Shown: positions 45,913 to 56,754, numbered from the stretch's first letter. The stretch: 64,000 bases of DNA from Duganella sp. BJB480 (GCA_003416985.1 QVIN01000004.1:1-64000), one strand, 5' to 3'. Translations and numbers: made by a program. The notes: generated by a model from the letters alone, not told the origin.

Positions 45913-46668
45913 TCAGGCCTTCTCTTCCGGCGCCGTCGACATGCGCACGAACATCGGCGCCACCAGCAGGCCCAGTTCGAACAGCAGGCACATCGGAATC
46001 GCCAGCGAGAACATGCTGACCGCGTCAGGCGGCGTAACGATCGCAGCCACCACGAAAGCGCCCACGATGGCGTAAGGCCGTATCTCCTTCAGCTTGGCCA
46101 CGCTGACCAACCCCATACGCACCAGGATCACCACCACCACCGGCACCTCGAAGGTCGCGCCGAACGCCAAGCACATCGACATGACGAAATCCAGATAATT
46201 CTCGATATCGGGCGTCACCGCGATCGACTGCGGCGAGAACTCGGAGATGAACTGGAACACGCGCCCGAACACCAGGAAGTAGCAGAACGCCACGCCGGAC
46301 ATGAACAGCACCGACGAGGAAATCACCAGCGGCGCGATCAGCCGCTTCTCGTGCGCGTACAGGCCGGGCGCCACGAAGGCCCACAGCTGATACAGCACCC
46401 ACGGCAGCGACAGGATGATGGAGATGACCAGCGTCACCTTCATCGGCACCAGGAACGGCGAGATCACACCGGTGGCGATCATCTTCGAGCCCACCGGCAG
46501 CGAAGCGATCATCGGCCGCGCGATGAAATCGTAGATCTGCGACGGACCGGGCCAGATCATCAGCGCGATACAGACGATGGCAATGCCGATCGACGCCTTG
46601 ACCAGACGGTCGCGCAGCTCGATCAGGTGAGAGATAAAGGTCTCTTCGCCCTTTTCAGGAGTAGTCAT
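45913..46668 (-). CDS. tatC: Sec-independent protein translocase TatC
   Basis: Core receptor of the twin-arginine export system (251 aa). There are six membrane segments. The N-terminal FISHLIELRDRLVKASIGI is the conserved cytoplasmic stretch that recognises signal peptides, and the second signature SLPWVLYQLWAFVAPGLYAHEKR follows. The start ATG abuts the tatB stop codon, indicating coupling. Last gene of tatABC, and of the long minus-strand cluster. The Tat system exports folded, often cofactor-bearing proteins. Confidence 0.97.
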   Translation of the reverse strand: MTTPEKGEETFISHLIELRDRLVKASIGIAIVCIALMIWPGPSQIYDFIARPMIASLPVGSKMIATGVISPFLVPMKVTLVISIILSLPWVLYQLWAFVAPGLYAHEKRLIAPLVISSSVLFMSGVAFCYFLVFGRVFQFISEFSPQSIAVTPDIENYLDFVMSMCLAFGATFEVPVVVVILVRMGLVSVAKLKEIRPYAIVGAFVVAAIVTPPDAVSMFSLAIPMCLLFELGLLVAPMFVRMSTAPEEKA

Positions 46669-47163
46669 TTAGTAGAACGAAGAAGAGGAGTTGCTGCCGG
46701 GGCGGAAGCGCGCCACGCGCGCGGCGCCGGAGGTCACGTGCATCTTGCCGCCGTGGCGCTGCTTGTACCAGCCGGGGATGGCCGAATTGCGCACCAGCTT
46801 CTTGCGGCGGAACTCGCGCGCCTTGCGCGACAGGTCGTCGGCGGTGACATTGCTGATGGCCGGCGTGTGGATGGTCGGCGTGTCGTGCCAGGCGTTTTCC
46901 ACCTCGGCCACGTGCTGCGACATCGAATTCTCGACGTCCGCCTTCACGCTCTCGGCCGCCGCCTGTACTTCCTTCTGGAGGTTCTTCAACTCTTCCAGTT
47001 CGATCTCGCGCGAGACTTCGGATTTGACTTCGTTGAGGTAGCGCTGGGCGCGGCCGTACAGCGTCCCGGCCATGCGGGCCACCTTGGGCAGCTTTTCAGG
47101 ACCGATGACGACCAGCGCAACCACGCCGATCACAGCAAGTTTGGTAAGACCGAGATCGATCAT
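46669..47163 (-). CDS. tatB: Sec-independent protein translocase TatB
   Basis: Single-anchor subunit (164 aa) that hands substrates from TatC to TatA. The N-terminal MIDLGLTKLAVIGVVALVVIG is the membrane helix with the conserved glutamate in GPEKLPKVARM, followed by an amphipathic helix and a long charged helical tail. The C-terminal part (KRHGGKMHVTSGAARVARF) is basic. It follows tatA with a 40-bp gap and abuts tatC. Confidence 0.95.
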   Translation of the reverse strand: MIDLGLTKLAVIGVVALVVIGPEKLPKVARMAGTLYGRAQRYLNEVKSEVSREIELEELKNLQKEVQAAAESVKADVENSMSQHVAEVENAWHDTPTIHTPAISNVTADDLSRKAREFRRKKLVRNSAIPGWYKQRHGGKMHVTSGAARVARFRPGSNSSSSFY

Positions 47164-47203
47164 AAGGTGGTTTCAGCCTGGCAGGGAGCAGCGCTCCCCC
47201 GGC

Positions 47204-47407
47204 TTACTTCTTCTCTTTAGCGTCGACGTCGATGGTGCCGGGCGCGGCTGGCGTGGCCGGCTTGTCGTCCTCGCCCTTGACGCCATCCTTGAAGCCCTTG
47301 ACGGCCTTGCCGATGTCCGAACCCATGTTGCCCAGTTTCTTGGTACCGAAAACCAGCATCACGATGACCAGCACGATCAGCCAGTGCCAAATACTGAATG
47401 AACCCAT
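47204..47407 (-). CDS. tatA: Sec-independent protein translocase TatA
   Basis: Pore-forming subunit (67 aa). The [20 protein letters not shown] start is the classic TatA membrane helix, followed by the [20 protein letters not shown] hinge and amphipathic helix, then a polar tail. Two adjacent ATGs (47410 and 47407) are possible with AAGGGG upstream; the second gives the usual N-terminus. Hairpin-free 125-bp gap to hinT upstream, so a separate promoter may exist. Confidence 0.95.
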   Translation of the reverse strand: MGSFSIWHWLIVLVIVMLVFGTKKLGNMGSDIGKAVKGFKDGVKGEDDKPATPAAPGTIDVDAKEKK

Positions 47408-47532
47408 CATATTCCCCTTGCAAGGCGCGCGCGCCCAATTTATCCGTTGATTCGAGAACTGCTGCGACAGTATAAGCGAACCGCAGCCTGTCATGTAGAT
47501 GTCATGTGGCTAGCGATATCCCGCCAAAGTGA

Positions 47533-47904
47533 CTAGCGTTGCCCGCGCCAAGGGTGCGGGCCGCCGATCACGTGCAGGTGTAAATGGTACACCTCCTGGC
47601 CGCCATTCGGTCCACTGTTAATCAGCGTCTTGTAGCCGCCGGTCGGCGAGCCGTCCGCATCATAGCCGACGCCGCAGCCGGCTTCCTCTGCCAGACGGGG
47701 GGCCAGCGCCAGCATCTTGCCCAGCAGCGGCGCCTCGTTGGCGCTGCAGTCGGACAGCGTGGCGAAATGTTTCTTCGGAATCACCAGCAAATGCACCGGC
47801 GCGGCCGGGTTGATGTCCTTGAAGGCCAGCAGCTCATCGTCTTCGTAGACGATGGCGGAAGGGATTTTCTTTTCAGCTATCTTGCAAAACAGGCAGTTTT
47901 CCAC
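47533..47904 (-). CDS. hinT: HIT family purine nucleotide hydrolase HinT
   Basis: A 123-aa histidine-triad protein that hydrolyses phosphoramidate bonds of nucleotides such as adenylyl-lysine. The active site H107-L-H109-L-H111 lies in QEVYHLHLHVIGG, and the C-terminal P-x-P-W segment is present (GPHPWRGQR). N-terminal C4-LF-C7 is seen in many members. It lies 21 bp downstream of hisE, and in this group hinT is a regular companion of the his operon. Confidence 0.95.
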   Translation of the reverse strand: MENCLFCKIAEKKIPSAIVYEDDELLAFKDINPAAPVHLLVIPKKHFATLSDCSANEAPLLGKMLALAPRLAEEAGCGVGYDADGSPTGGYKTLINSGPNGGQEVYHLHLHVIGGPHPWRGQR

Positions 47905-47925
47905 AACGACTCCGTGAGTGGGGGG

Positions 47926-48264
47926 TTATTCCTTGCGGGCGGCTTTTTCCTCGATGCCGGAGACGCCTTCGCGGCGCGCCAGCTCGTCGAGCACCTGCTG
48001 CGGCTTCAAATCGAACTGGGCCAGCAGCACCAGCGTATGGAACCACAAGTCGGCCACCTCGTACAGCACCTTGCCGCTGTCGCCGCCGGCGCGCGCATCC
48101 TTGGCGGCCATGACGGTCTCGGTGGCTTCCTCGCCGATTTTCTTCAGGATGGCGTCGTCGCCCTTGGAGAACAGCTTGGAGGTGTAGGACGTGGCGGGAT
48201 CGCCCCCGTTGGCCAGTTTGCGCGACTCGATGATGTCGGCCAGGCGGTCCAGGATAGTGCTCAT
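47926..48264 (-). CDS. hisE: Phosphoribosyl-ATP diphosphatase
   Basis: Second step of histidine synthesis: PR-ATP to PR-AMP plus pyrophosphate. At 112 aa it is a stand-alone HisE, not fused to HisI as in enterics. The MazG-like core has the metal-binding [12 protein letters not shown] motif and [16 protein letters not shown] 48262-48264 overlaps the hisI stop codon as ATGA, so translation is coupled. Confidence 0.95.
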   Translation of the reverse strand: MSTILDRLADIIESRKLANGGDPATSYTSKLFSKGDDAILKKIGEEATETVMAAKDARAGGDSGKVLYEVADLWFHTLVLLAQFDLKPQQVLDELARREGVSGIEEKAARKE

Positions 48265-48728
48265 GTCGGTTTCTTTGCTTTGGTTTTCGCCACGGTGGCG
48301 GGGGTGTAGATTTCCGATGGGTCCTTCAGCACCGGCTCGGTGTTCTGCCAGTCGCCTTCCAGCGCGTCGCCCTCGAACTTCTGGAAGAAGCAGGAATGGC
48401 GGCCGGTGTGGCAGGCGATGCCGCCGGCCTGCTCGATCTTCAGCAGCACCACGTCCTCGTCGCAGTCGAGGCGGATCTCCAGCACCTTCTGCACGTGGCC
48501 GGACTCCTCGCCCTTGTGCCACAGCTTCTTGCGCGAGCGGCTCCAGTAGACGGCCTCGCCCAGCTCGACCGTCTTGGCCAGCGCTTCGCGGTTCATCCAG
48601 GCGAACATCAGCACATCGTTGCTGCCCGCTTCCTGGGCGATGACCGGCACCAGGCCGTGCTCGTCCCATTGGACCTTCTTCAGCCATTTAGCCTTGGCCA
48701 AGGCGCTTGGGGTAGTCGACATCGTCAT
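48261..48728 (-). CDS. hisI: Phosphoribosyl-AMP cyclohydrolase
   Basis: Third step of histidine synthesis; opens the adenine ring of PR-AMP. The 155-aa protein has the zinc and magnesium ligands in [14 protein letters not shown] and [14 protein letters not shown], and the [17 protein letters not shown] substrate segment. A C-terminal lysine-rich tail (KTKAKKPT) is extra. Starts at 48728 or two codons later. It is 7 bp after hisF and overlaps hisE. Confidence 0.95.
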   Translation of the reverse strand: MTMSTTPSALAKAKWLKKVQWDEHGLVPVIAQEAGSNDVLMFAWMNREALAKTVELGEAVYWSRSRKKLWHKGEESGHVQKVLEIRLDCDEDVVLLKIEQAGGIACHTGRHSCFFQKFEGDALEGDWQNTEPVLKDPSEIYTPATVAKTKAKKPT

Positions 48729-48735
48729 TTTCCGT

Positions 48736-49497
48736 TTAAACCAGGCGCATCGGAATGCCCTGCTGCGCCATGAACCGCTTGGCTTCCTGCACGGTGTGCT
48801 GGCCGTAGTGGAAGATGCTGGCCGCCAGCACCGCGTCGGCCTTGCCCAGCTTGATGCCGTCGGCCAGGTCCTGCAGGCCGCCGACGCCGCCCGAGGCGAT
48901 CACCGGGATGTTGATCGCGTCGGACACGCCGCGCGTCAGGCCCAGGTCGAAGCCGGACTTGGTGCCGTCGCGGTCCATGCTGGTCAGCAGGATTTCGCCG
49001 GCGCCCAGCTGTTCCATTTTCTTCGCCCATTCGATGGCGTCGATGCCGGTGGCCTTGCGGCCGCCGTGGGTGAACACCTCCCACTTGCCCGGCGAGGTCT
49101 GCTTGGCGTCGATCGCCACCACGATGCACTGCGAGCCGTGCTTTTGCGAGGCGTCGAACACCAGCTGCGGATTCAACACCGCCGACGAGTTCATGGCGAC
49201 CTTGTCCGCGCCGGCGTTGAGCAGGCGGCGCACATCGGCCACCTCGCGCACGCCGCCGCCCACGGTCAGCGGAATGAACACCTGCGAGGCCACGGCCTCG
49301 ATGATGTCCAGGATCAGGCCGCGGTTGTCGCTGGTGGCGGTGATGTCGAGGAAGGTCAGTTCGTCGGCGCCCTGCTCGTCGTAGCGGCGGGCGATTTCCA
49401 CCGGGTCGCCGGCGTCGCGCAGCTCGGTGAAATTGACGCCTTTGACGACGCGGCCATCGGTCACGTCCAGGCAGGGGATGATGCGTTTAGCGAGCAT
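48736..49497 (-). CDS. hisF: Imidazole glycerol phosphate synthase subunit HisF
   Basis: Cyclase subunit (253 aa) that combines PRFAR with ammonia from HisH to give IGP and AICAR. It is a beta/alpha barrel with the start [20 protein letters not shown] holding catalytic D11, and the phosphate-binding VASGGVG. The second catalytic aspartate is in [13 protein letters not shown]. The start at ATG 49495-49497 gives the standard length; the open frame runs 50 codons further into hisA. Confidence 0.97.
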   Translation of the reverse strand: MLAKRIIPCLDVTDGRVVKGVNFTELRDAGDPVEIARRYDEQGADELTFLDITATSDNRGLILDIIEAVASQVFIPLTVGGGVREVADVRRLLNAGADKVAMNSSAVLNPQLVFDASQKHGSQCIVVAIDAKQTSPGKWEVFTHGGRKATGIDAIEWAKKMEQLGAGEILLTSMDRDGTKSGFDLGLTRGVSDAINIPVIASGGVGGLQDLADGIKLGKADAVLAASIFHYGQHTVQEAKRFMAQQGIPMRLV

Positions 49498-49508
49498 GGT
49501 ATTTAACT

Positions 49509-50300
49509 TTAATTTTCTTCCGTGTCTTCTTCCAGGTCGCCGCTCAGTTCGTCCGCGCGCAACTGGGCCGAGGCCAGGTCGATGGTGCCTTCGTAAATCG
49601 AACGGCCGCAGATCACGCCTTCGATGCCTTCGTCCTGCACCGCGCACAGCGCTTCGACGTCGCCCAGGTTGTGCAGGCCGCCGGATGCGATGACCGGGAT
49701 CTTGACCGCCTGCGCCAGCTTGACGGTGGCTTCGATGTTCACGCCGCCCATCATGCCGTCGCGGCCGATGTCGGTGTAGATGATCGATTCCACGCCGTAG
49801 GCCTCGAACTTCTGCGCCAGGTCGATCACTTCGTGGCCGGACATCTTGCTCCAGCCGTCGGTGGCGACCTTGCCGTCCTTGGCGTCCAGGCCGACGATGA
49901 TGTGGCCGGGGAAGGCGCCGCAGGCGTCGTGCAGGAAGCCCGGCTCCTTGACCGCGGCGGTGCCGATGATGACGTAGCTGATGCCGGCGTCCAGGTAGCG
50001 CTCGATGGTGTCAAGATCGCGGATGCCGCCGCCCAGCTGCACGGGGATCTCATCGAGGTCGTTTTCCTCGGCGTACTCCTGCACCACTTTCAGGATGGCC
50101 TTGACCGCGGCCTCGTTCTTCGGCTTGCCGGCGAAGGCGCCGTTCAGGTCGACCAGGTGCAGGCGGCGCGCGCCCTGTTTCAGCCAATGCAGAGCCATGT
50201 CGGCCGGATCTTCGGAAAATACGGTGGCGAGTTCCATATCGCCTTGTTTCAAGCGAACGCAGTGACCGTCTTTGAGGTCGATGGCAGGAATGAGCAGCAT
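49509..50300 (-). CDS. hisA: ProFAR isomerase (HisA)
   Basis: Isomerises 5'-ProFAR to PRFAR, the fourth step of the pathway. A 263-aa beta/alpha barrel starting [19 protein letters not shown] (catalytic D8), with the second catalytic aspartate in [14 protein letters not shown] and phosphate loop ASGGLHN. It is about 15 residues longer than usual because of an acidic tail ([11 protein letters not shown]). Eleven bases separate it from hisF. Confidence 0.97.
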   Translation of the reverse strand: MLLIPAIDLKDGHCVRLKQGDMELATVFSEDPADMALHWLKQGARRLHLVDLNGAFAGKPKNEAAVKAILKVVQEYAEENDLDEIPVQLGGGIRDLDTIERYLDAGISYVIIGTAAVKEPGFLHDACGAFPGHIIVGLDAKDGKVATDGWSKMSGHEVIDLAQKFEAYGVESIIYTDIGRDGMMGGVNIEATVKLAQAVKIPVIASGGLHNLGDVEALCAVQDEGIEGVICGRSIYEGTIDLASAQLRADELSGDLEEDTEEN

Positions 50301-50332
50301 GATGGTTTAGGTAGATTTAGGGGTAAATGAAA

Positions 50333-50971
50333 TCAAGGGTTCCAGTGAACGAAATTTTTGTACAACTGCAATCCGGCCGCGGCGCTTTTCTCCGGGTGGA
50401 ACTGGGTCGCAAAAATATTATCACGGGCGACGGCGCAGCTGAACGGCGCACCGTAGACAGTTTGTCCGACGGTGTGCTCGGCCAGCGCGGGCTGGGCGAA
50501 ATAGCTGTGCACGAAATAGAAGTAACTATCGTCCGCGATATCGCGCCACATCGGGTGAGACGCGGTTTGATGGACTTGGTTCCAACCCATCTGCGGCACC
50601 TTGAAGCGCGAGCCGTCCTCCTGGATCTGGCCGTCCAGCTGGAAGCGCACCACCTTGCCGGGCAACAGGCCCAGGCCGGCGGCGTTGCCTTCCTCGCTGA
50701 CGTCGAACAGCATCTGCTCGCCGATGCATACACCCATCAGCGGCTTGGTTTTGGCGGCCACCAGCAACGCGTCCTGCACGCCGGATTCGCGCAGGCTGCG
50801 CATGCAGTCCGGCATGGCGCCCTGGCCGGGCAGCACGATGCGGTCGGCGGATTCGATATCGGCCACTTCGCCGGAGATCAGCACGTTGGCCTCGGGCGCG
50901 ACGGCGCGCAGGGCCTGCGCGACCGAGCGCAGATTGCCCATGCCGTAATCAACTACTACGATTTTTTTCAT
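50333..50971 (-). CDS. hisH: Imidazole glycerol phosphate synthase subunit HisH
   Basis: Glutamine amidotransferase subunit (212 aa) that feeds ammonia to HisF. The class I triad is C82 in [10 protein letters not shown], and the His and Glu of TQFHPEKS near the C-terminus. The oxyanion strand [10 protein letters not shown] is present. It follows hisB by 10 bp. Confidence 0.97.
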   Translation of the reverse strand: MKKIVVVDYGMGNLRSVAQALRAVAPEANVLISGEVADIESADRIVLPGQGAMPDCMRSLRESGVQDALLVAAKTKPLMGVCIGEQMLFDVSEEGNAAGLGLLPGKVVRFQLDGQIQEDGSRFKVPQMGWNQVHQTASHPMWRDIADDSYFYFVHSYFAQPALAEHTVGQTVYGAPFSCAVARDNIFATQFHPEKSAAAGLQLYKNFVHWNP

Positions 50972-50981
50972 GATGTGTGTT

Positions 50982-51572
50982 TTACAGACTGCCCTTGGTC
51001 GACGGGATCGTGCCGGCGGCGCGCGGGTCCAGCTCGGACGCCATGCGCAGCGCGCGGCCGAAGGCCTTGAACACGGTTTCGCACTGGTGGTGGGCGTTGG
51101 TGCCGCGCAGGTTATCGATGTGCAGCGTGACCAGCGCGTGGTTGACGAAGCCGCGGAAGAATTCCAGCGTCAGGTCGACGTCGAAGGTGCCGATCATCGC
51201 GCGCGTGAACGGGATGTGGTACTCGATGCCAGGCCGGCCGGAGAAGTCCAGCACCACGCGCGAGAGCGCCTCGTCCAGCGGCACGTAGGAGTGGCCGTAG
51301 CGGACGATGCCCTTGCGGTCGCCGATGGCCTTGGCCACGGCCATGCCCAGCGTGATGCCGACGTCTTCCACCGTGTGGTGGTTGTCGATATGGATGTCGC
51401 CGGTCGCTTCCACTTCCAGGTCGAACAGGCCGTGACGGGCGATCTGGTCCAGCATGTGGTCCAGGAAGGGCACGCCGGTGTTCAGCTTCTGCTGGCCGGT
51501 GCCGTCAAGGTTGATCGAGACGCGCACTTGCGTCTCGTTGGTGTTGCGGGTGATTTCTGCGGTGCGGTTCAT
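50982..51572 (-). CDS. hisB: Imidazoleglycerol-phosphate dehydratase
   Basis: Removes water from IGP, the sixth step. The 196-aa protein is monofunctional, without the phosphatase half found in enterics. Manganese-binding histidine motifs are in [27 protein letters not shown] and the C-terminal [20 protein letters not shown] 51570-51572 ([11 protein letters not shown]) is the family start; the upstream open frame overlaps hisC and is rejected. The histidinol-phosphate phosphatase must be encoded elsewhere. Confidence 0.97.
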   Translation of the reverse strand: MNRTAEITRNTNETQVRVSINLDGTGQQKLNTGVPFLDHMLDQIARHGLFDLEVEATGDIHIDNHHTVEDVGITLGMAVAKAIGDRKGIVRYGHSYVPLDEALSRVVLDFSGRPGIEYHIPFTRAMIGTFDVDLTLEFFRGFVNHALVTLHIDNLRGTNAHHQCETVFKAFGRALRMASELDPRAAGTIPSTKGSL

Positions 51573-51591
51573 GAAAGGCTCGCGATGGGTC

Positions 51592-52686
51592 TCAGGATGC
51601 CAGCGATGCGGCGAAGGCATCGAGGAAGGCGGAATTCTCTTCCGGGGTGCTGACCGTGATACGCAAACAATTGGCCAGCACATCGTGCATTTTACCTACA
51701 TTTTTGATTAATACCTTGCGGGACAGCAGTTTCGCATAGGCATCATCGGAATTCGGCACCCGTATCAAGATAAAATTCGCCGCCGACGGGAAGACCTGCA
51801 CCCCGGGCATGGCGGCCAATGCAGCCATCAGATCGGCGCGTGCGGCGCGCAAATCGGTGGCCTGCTGGTTCAGCACCTCCACGTGGTCGAGCGCGAATTC
51901 GGCCGCTGCCTGCGTCAACACGTTGATGTTGTAAGGAGGCCGCACTTTGTCGAATTCGGCCAGCAATTCCGGCGCCGCCGACATGTAGCCGAGGCGGATG
52001 CCGGCCAGGCCCAGCTTCGACACGGTCCGCATCACCACCAGGTTGTCGAATTCCGGCAGGCGGTGCATGAAGGTCTGCTGCGCGAACGGCTCGTAGGCTT
52101 CGTCGACCACGGCCAGTCCGAAGCCGTCCAGCGCCCTGATGATGGCGACGATGTCGTCCGCCACGAACAGGTTGCCGGTCGGGTTGTTTGGATAGGACAG
52201 AAACACCAGCGACGGCTTGTGCTTGGCGATCGCCGCCAGCATGGCCGGCAGGTCCAGCGTCAGGTCGGCCTTCAGCGGCACGCCGACGTAGTCCATGCCC
52301 GCGAACTGCGCCGAGCGCTGGTACATGACGAACGACGGCGTCGGCGCCAGCACCACGGCGCGGCGGTCCTGCAGCGCGCAGCCGGTGCACAGGATCGAGA
52401 TCAATTCGTCGGAGCCGTTGCCCAGCATGACGTCATAACCGGCCGGCACGCCCAGCCTGGCGCGCACGCGCTCCTTGATGGTGGCGTAGGAGGCGACCGG
52501 ATAGCGGTTCAGCGTCACATCCACCAGGCGGTTGGCCAGCTCCTCGCGCAGATGATGCGGCAGGTGGTAAGGGTTCTCCATCGCATCCAGTTTGATATAG
52601 CCACTCGCGTCGGCGACATGGTAGCCATGGATGGCGCGCACGTCGGAGCGGATGGTGGTGTTGACCAGGGTGTCGATGGAAGACAT
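51592..52686 (-). CDS. hisC: Histidinol-phosphate aminotransferase
   Basis: PLP enzyme of 364 aa that converts imidazole acetol phosphate and glutamate to histidinol phosphate. The fold type I signatures are [12 protein letters not shown] near the start, [19 protein letters not shown] and the PLP lysine in [15 protein letters not shown]. It begins 13 bp after the methyltransferase gene and is followed by hisB. Confidence 0.96.
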   Translation of the reverse strand: MSSIDTLVNTTIRSDVRAIHGYHVADASGYIKLDAMENPYHLPHHLREELANRLVDVTLNRYPVASYATIKERVRARLGVPAGYDVMLGNGSDELISILCTGCALQDRRAVVLAPTPSFVMYQRSAQFAGMDYVGVPLKADLTLDLPAMLAAIAKHKPSLVFLSYPNNPTGNLFVADDIVAIIRALDGFGLAVVDEAYEPFAQQTFMHRLPEFDNLVVMRTVSKLGLAGIRLGYMSAAPELLAEFDKVRPPYNINVLTQAAAEFALDHVEVLNQQATDLRAARADLMAALAAMPGVQVFPSAANFILIRVPNSDDAYAKLLSRKVLIKNVGKMHDVLANCLRITVSTPEENSAFLDAFAASLAS

Positions 52687-52699
52687 CTTACTAAGGCTC

Positions 52700-53518
52700 C
52701 TATGAGTTGATTAAACTTCGTTTGACAGCTGACTTCTTCTTTTTTTCCGGCGGTGCGGGCACCTCCGGCATCGCCAGGCGTTCGGCGATGATGGCGCAGT
52801 AGTCGGGATTCAATTCGAAGCCGACGAAATTGCGCCCGCAGCGCTTGGCGGCGATGGCCGTCGTGCCGCTGCCCATGAACAGGTCCAGCACCACGCCGTC
52901 CGGCGGGCACGAGGCCTTGACCATGCGCTCGATGATCTCCAGCGGCTTCTGCGTCGGATGGTCGGCGCGCTCGGGATGCTCACGGTGCAGGCGCGACACG
53001 CTCCACAAATCCTTGGGGTTGTAGCCCACTTCCAGCCATTTGGCGCCGACGAAGATCGAGCGCGAACGGGCCTTCTTGGTTTCGGCGTCGTAGGGAATCC
53101 GCACCGAATCCAGGTCGAAGTAGTAGTCCTTGCGGCGCACGAAGAAGCCGATGGTGTCGTGCACCGACGAGTAGCTGCGCACGCTGCCGCCCATCGACGG
53201 CACGCGGCGGTCCCAGATAATCTCGTTCATCATCGTCATGCGCTTTTTCAGCAGCACGAAGATCTCCGGCGAAAAGCGCCAGGTCAGGAAGATGTACAGG
53301 CTGCCGTTGGGCTTCAACTTCGGCAGCGCCGCGTCGATCCACTGCTCGGTCCAGCGCAGGTACTCCTCCACCGTTTGCGAGTCGGAGTCGTTGCCGTAGT
53401 CCTTGCCCAGGTTGTACGGCGGGTCGGTCAGTATCAGGTCGATGGAGCCGTCCGGGATGCGCGCCAGTCCGGCCAGCGCATCCTCACAGAAGACCTGATT
53501 GATCCACGCTTCGCTCAT
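52700..53518 (-). CDS. Beta-class DNA methyltransferase (N4/N6 type) embedded in the his operon
   Basis: A 272-aa site-specific DNA methyltransferase. The catalytic motif IV is T-D-P-P-Y (DPPY at 32-35) near the N-terminus, the variable target-recognition region is central, and the AdoMet motif DLFMGSGTT with [10 protein letters not shown] comes near the C-terminus. This is the beta-class order, as in YhdJ and CcrM. The C-terminal lysine-rich tail ([17 protein letters not shown]) may aid DNA binding. Its ATG overlaps the hisD stop as ATGA. No restriction endonuclease is near, so it is an orphan enzyme. The target sequence cannot be read from the protein. Confidence 0.92.
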   Translation of the reverse strand: MSEAWINQVFCEDALAGLARIPDGSIDLILTDPPYNLGKDYGNDSDSQTVEEYLRWTEQWIDAALPKLKPNGSLYIFLTWRFSPEIFVLLKKRMTMMNEIIWDRRVPSMGGSVRSYSSVHDTIGFFVRRKDYYFDLDSVRIPYDAETKKARSRSIFVGAKWLEVGYNPKDLWSVSRLHREHPERADHPTQKPLEIIERMVKASCPPDGVVLDLFMGSGTTAIAAKRCGRNFVGFELNPDYCAIIAERLAMPEVPAPPEKKKKSAVKRSLINS

Positions 53519-54831
53519 TTGAGGCGCAGCTCCGCGCTGCGGGCGTGCGCCTGCAGGCCTTCGCCGTAGGCCAGTTCCGCCGCGACCTTGCCCAGCGTTT
53601 GCGCGCCGGCTTCGCTGACGTGGATGATCGACGAGCGTTTCTGGAAATCGTACACGCCCAGCGGCGACGAGAAGCGCGCGGTGCGCGACGTCGGCAGCAC
53701 GTGGTTCGGGCCGCAGCAGTAGTCGCCCAGCGATTCGGACGAGAAGCGGCCGAGGAACATGGCGCCGGCGTGGCGGATCTGGTCGGCCCACTGCTGCGGG
53801 TTCTCGGCCGAGATCTCCAGGTGCTCGGCGGCGATGCTGTTGGCGATGGCGCAGGCTTCCGCCATGTCGCGCACCTTCACCAGCGCGCCGCGGTCGGTCA
53901 GCGAGGTGCGGATCGTTTCCGCGCGCGGCATCGTCGGCAGCAGCTTGTTGATGCTCGCTTCCACCTTGGCGATGTAGTCGGCGTCGGGGCACAGCAGGAT
54001 GGCTTGCGCCAGCTCGTCGTGCTCGGCCTGCGAGAACAGGTCCATCGCGACCCAGTCGGGATCGGTGGTGCCGTCGCAGATGATCAGGATTTCGGACGGG
54101 CCGGCGATCATGTCGATGCCGACGATGCCGAACACGCGGCGCTTGGCGGCGGCCACGTAGGCGTTGCCCGGGCCGACGATCTTGTCGACCGGCTGGATGG
54201 TCTCGGTGCCGTGCGCCAGTGCGGCCACCGCCTGTGCGCCGCCGATGGTGATGACGCGGGTGACGCCGGCGATCGCGGCGGCGGCCAGCACCATCTGGTT
54301 CTTCACGCCGTCCGGGGTCGGCACCACCATGGTGATCTCGCCGACGCCGGCGACGTGCGCGGGTATCGCGTTCATCAGCACCGACGATGGGTAAGCCGCC
54401 TTGCCGCCGGGGACGTAGATGCCCACGCGGTCCAGCGGCGTGACCTTCTGGCCCAGCACCGTGCCATCGGCTTCGGTGTAGGTGAAGCCGTTCAGCTCCT
54501 GCTTCTGGCGCTCGTGGAACACGCGGATGCGTTGCGCGGCGGTGTGCAGCGCGTTGCGCTGCGCTTCAGGGATGGCGGCCAGCGCGGCCTGCAGCTCGGC
54601 TTCGGGAATATCGAAGGCGGCCATGCTGGCGGCGCCACCGTTCGGAATGCGGTCGAAGCGGTTGGTGTATTCCAGCACGGCGGCGTCGCCGCGCGCCTTC
54701 ACGTCGGCCAGGATGCCGGCGACGGCGCGTTCGATCGCTTCATCGGTGCTCGCTTCAAATGCCAGCAGGGCGTCCAGTGACTTTTTGAAATCGGCTTGGG
54801 TGGAATCGAGCTTGGTGATTTGAATCGGCAT
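53515..54831 (-). CDS. hisD: Histidinol dehydrogenase
   Basis: Last two steps of histidine synthesis: NAD-dependent zinc enzyme oxidising histidinol to histidine (438 aa). It has the conserved [22 protein letters not shown], the [12 protein letters not shown] loop, [10 protein letters not shown] and the catalytic Glu-His in IAAEHLEIS. It begins 6 bp after hisG and ends inside the methyltransferase start codon. Confidence 0.97.
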   Translation of the reverse strand: MPIQITKLDSTQADFKKSLDALLAFEASTDEAIERAVAGILADVKARGDAAVLEYTNRFDRIPNGGAASMAAFDIPEAELQAALAAIPEAQRNALHTAAQRIRVFHERQKQELNGFTYTEADGTVLGQKVTPLDRVGIYVPGGKAAYPSSVLMNAIPAHVAGVGEITMVVPTPDGVKNQMVLAAAAIAGVTRVITIGGAQAVAALAHGTETIQPVDKIVGPGNAYVAAAKRRVFGIVGIDMIAGPSEILIICDGTTDPDWVAMDLFSQAEHDELAQAILLCPDADYIAKVEASINKLLPTMPRAETIRTSLTDRGALVKVRDMAEACAIANSIAAEHLEISAENPQQWADQIRHAGAMFLGRFSSESLGDYCCGPNHVLPTSRTARFSSPLGVYDFQKRSSIIHVSEAGAQTLGKVAAELAYGEGLQAHARSAELRLK

Positions 54832-54837
54832 GATGGT

Positions 54838-55500
54838 TTACTTTTTAGAGGCGCGTTCGAAGGCTTCGATAATCGGTTGCAGGCGGGCGCGCTTGAGCTT
54901 CAACGCGGCCTGGTTGACGATCAGGCGCGACGAGATATCCATGATCGCCTCGACTTCTTTCAGGTCGTTGGCGCGCAGCGTGTTGCCGGTGCTGACCACG
55001 TCGACGATGGCGTCCGACAGGCCGACCAGCGGCGCCAGTTCCATCGAGCCGTACAGCTTGATCAGGTCGACGTGCACGCCCTTCTTGGCGAAGTGCTCGC
55101 GCGCGGTTTCCACGAACTTGGTGGCCACGCGCAGGCGCGCGCCCTGGCGCACGGCGGTCTCGTAATCGAAGCCGTTGCGCACCGCGACCGACATGCGGCA
55201 GGCCGCGATGTGCAGGTCGATAGGCTGGTACAGTCCTTCGCCGCCGTGCTCCAGCAGCACGTCCTTGCCGGCCACGCCGAAGTCCGCCGCGCCGTGCTGC
55301 ACATAGGTCGGCACATCGGTGGCGCGCACGATGATCACGCGCACGTCGGGATCGTTGGTCGACAGGATCAGCTTGCGCGAAGTCTCCGGATTCTCGGTGA
55401 CGGTGATGCCGGCCGCTTCCAGCAGCGGCAGGGTGTCCTCGAAAATACGTCCCTTCGACAGCGCGAGGATCAGCTGCGAGTTAGGCTGGAATGCGCTCAT
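54838..55500 (-). CDS. hisG: ATP phosphoribosyltransferase, short form
   Basis: First and committed step: ATP plus PRPP to PR-ATP. At 220 aa it is the short form HisG_S, with the [19 protein letters not shown] start and the PRPP-binding [13 protein letters not shown] loop, but without the C-terminal histidine-sensing domain. Short-form enzymes need HisZ as regulatory partner; HisZ is not in this window. The start codon comes one base after the murA stop. Confidence 0.96.
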   Translation of the reverse strand: MSAFQPNSQLILALSKGRIFEDTLPLLEAAGITVTENPETSRKLILSTNDPDVRVIIVRATDVPTYVQHGAADFGVAGKDVLLEHGGEGLYQPIDLHIAACRMSVAVRNGFDYETAVRQGARLRVATKFVETAREHFAKKGVHVDLIKLYGSMELAPLVGLSDAIVDVVSTGNTLRANDLKEVEAIMDISSRLIVNQAALKLKRARLQPIIEAFERASKK

Positions 55501-55501
55501 G

Positions 55502-56752
55502 TTATTTAATCCGTTTGATGTTGGCGCCGACCGCGGACAGTTTTACTTCCATCTGGTCGTAGCCGCGGTCGAGGTGGTAGATGCGGTCGATCAGCGTTTC
55601 GCCGCGCGCGGCCAGCGCCGCGATCACCAGCGACGCCGAGGCGCGCAGGTCGGTCGCCATCACGGGCGCGCCCACCAGTTGCTCGACGCCTTTGATGAAG
55701 GCGGTGTTGCCGTCGGTTTCAATCGACGCGCCGAGACGGTTCATCTCCTGCACGTGCATGAAGCGGTTTTCGAAGATCGTTTCGGTCACGCGGCTGGCGC
55801 CGTCGGCGATGGTGTTCACCGCCATGAACTGCGCCTGCATGTCGGTCGGGAAGCCGGGGTATTCGGTTGTGCGGAAGGTCACCGGCGTCGGGCGCTTGTC
55901 CATCTGCGCGCGGATCCAGTTGTCGCCGATGGTCATCTGCAGGCCGATCTCGCGCAGCTTGTCCAGTGCGGCGTCCATGATGTCGACGCGGGTGTTGCGG
56001 ATCGTGATGTCGCCGCCGGTGGCAGCCACCGCGCACAGGAAGGTCGCCGCTTCGATGCGGTCTGAGATCACGGCGTGCTTCGCGCCGTGCAGCTCGGCCA
56101 CGCCCTGGATCGTCAGGCGGTTGGTGCCTATGCCTTCGATCTTCGCGCCCATCGCCACCAGCAGGTTGGCCAGGTCGGTCACCTCAGGTTCGCAGGCGGC
56201 GTTTTCCAGCACGGTCTCGCCTTCGGCCAGGGTCGCGGCCATCAGCAGGTTCTCGGTGCCGGTGACGGTGATCATGTCAGTGACGATGCGCGCGCCCTTG
56301 AGCTTTTTGCACTTGGCGTAGATGTAGCCGCCTTCGACGGTGATGTCCGCGCCCAGCGCCTGCAGGCCCTTGATGTGCTGGTCCACCGGACGCGAGCCGA
56401 TGGCGCAGCCGCCCGGCAGCGAGACCTTGGCTTCGCCGAAGCGCGCCAGCAAGGGGCCCAGCACCAGGATCGAGGCGCGCATGGTTTTCACCAGCTCATA
56501 CGGGGCTTCCAGCTTGTCGATGGCGCTGCCGTTGAGCGTGACCTTGTCGCCGTCCTGCGTCACTTTCAGGCCGGTCTGGCCCAAGAGCTTGAGGATGGTG
56601 GCCACGTCGTGCAGGTGCGGCACGTTGGACAGCTCGACGTCGCCCGACGTCAGCAGGCCGGCGCACAGGATGGGCAGGGCCGCGTTCTTCGCGCCGGAGA
56701 TGTTGATGTCGCCGTTCAGGCGGTTGCCGCCTTGGATGAGGAGCTTGTCCAT
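55502..56752 (-). CDS. murA: UDP-N-acetylglucosamine 1-carboxyvinyltransferase
   Basis: First committed step of peptidoglycan precursor synthesis; transfers enolpyruvate from PEP to UDP-GlcNAc in the cytoplasm. The 416-aa protein has [20 protein letters not shown], the lysine of SGAKNAALP and the catalytic C116 in [15 protein letters not shown], the position targeted by fosfomycin. It begins 2 bp after ibaG, the same neighbour as in E. coli. Confidence 0.97.
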   Translation of the reverse strand: MDKLLIQGGNRLNGDINISGAKNAALPILCAGLLTSGDVELSNVPHLHDVATILKLLGQTGLKVTQDGDKVTLNGSAIDKLEAPYELVKTMRASILVLGPLLARFGEAKVSLPGGCAIGSRPVDQHIKGLQALGADITVEGGYIYAKCKKLKGARIVTDMITVTGTENLLMAATLAEGETVLENAACEPEVTDLANLLVAMGAKIEGIGTNRLTIQGVAELHGAKHAVISDRIEAATFLCAVAATGGDITIRNTRVDIMDAALDKLREIGLQMTIGDNWIRAQMDKRPTPVTFRTTEYPGFPTDMQAQFMAVNTIADGASRVTETIFENRFMHVQEMNRLGASIETDGNTAFIKGVEQLVGAPVMATDLRASASLVIAALAARGETLIDRIYHLDRGYDQMEVKLSAVGANIKRIK

Positions 56753-56754
56753 GC

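Noticed and set aside
52700..53518. Restriction-modification system
   Set aside because: Only the methyltransferase is present; the neighbours are hisD and hisC, with no endonuclease or specificity gene.
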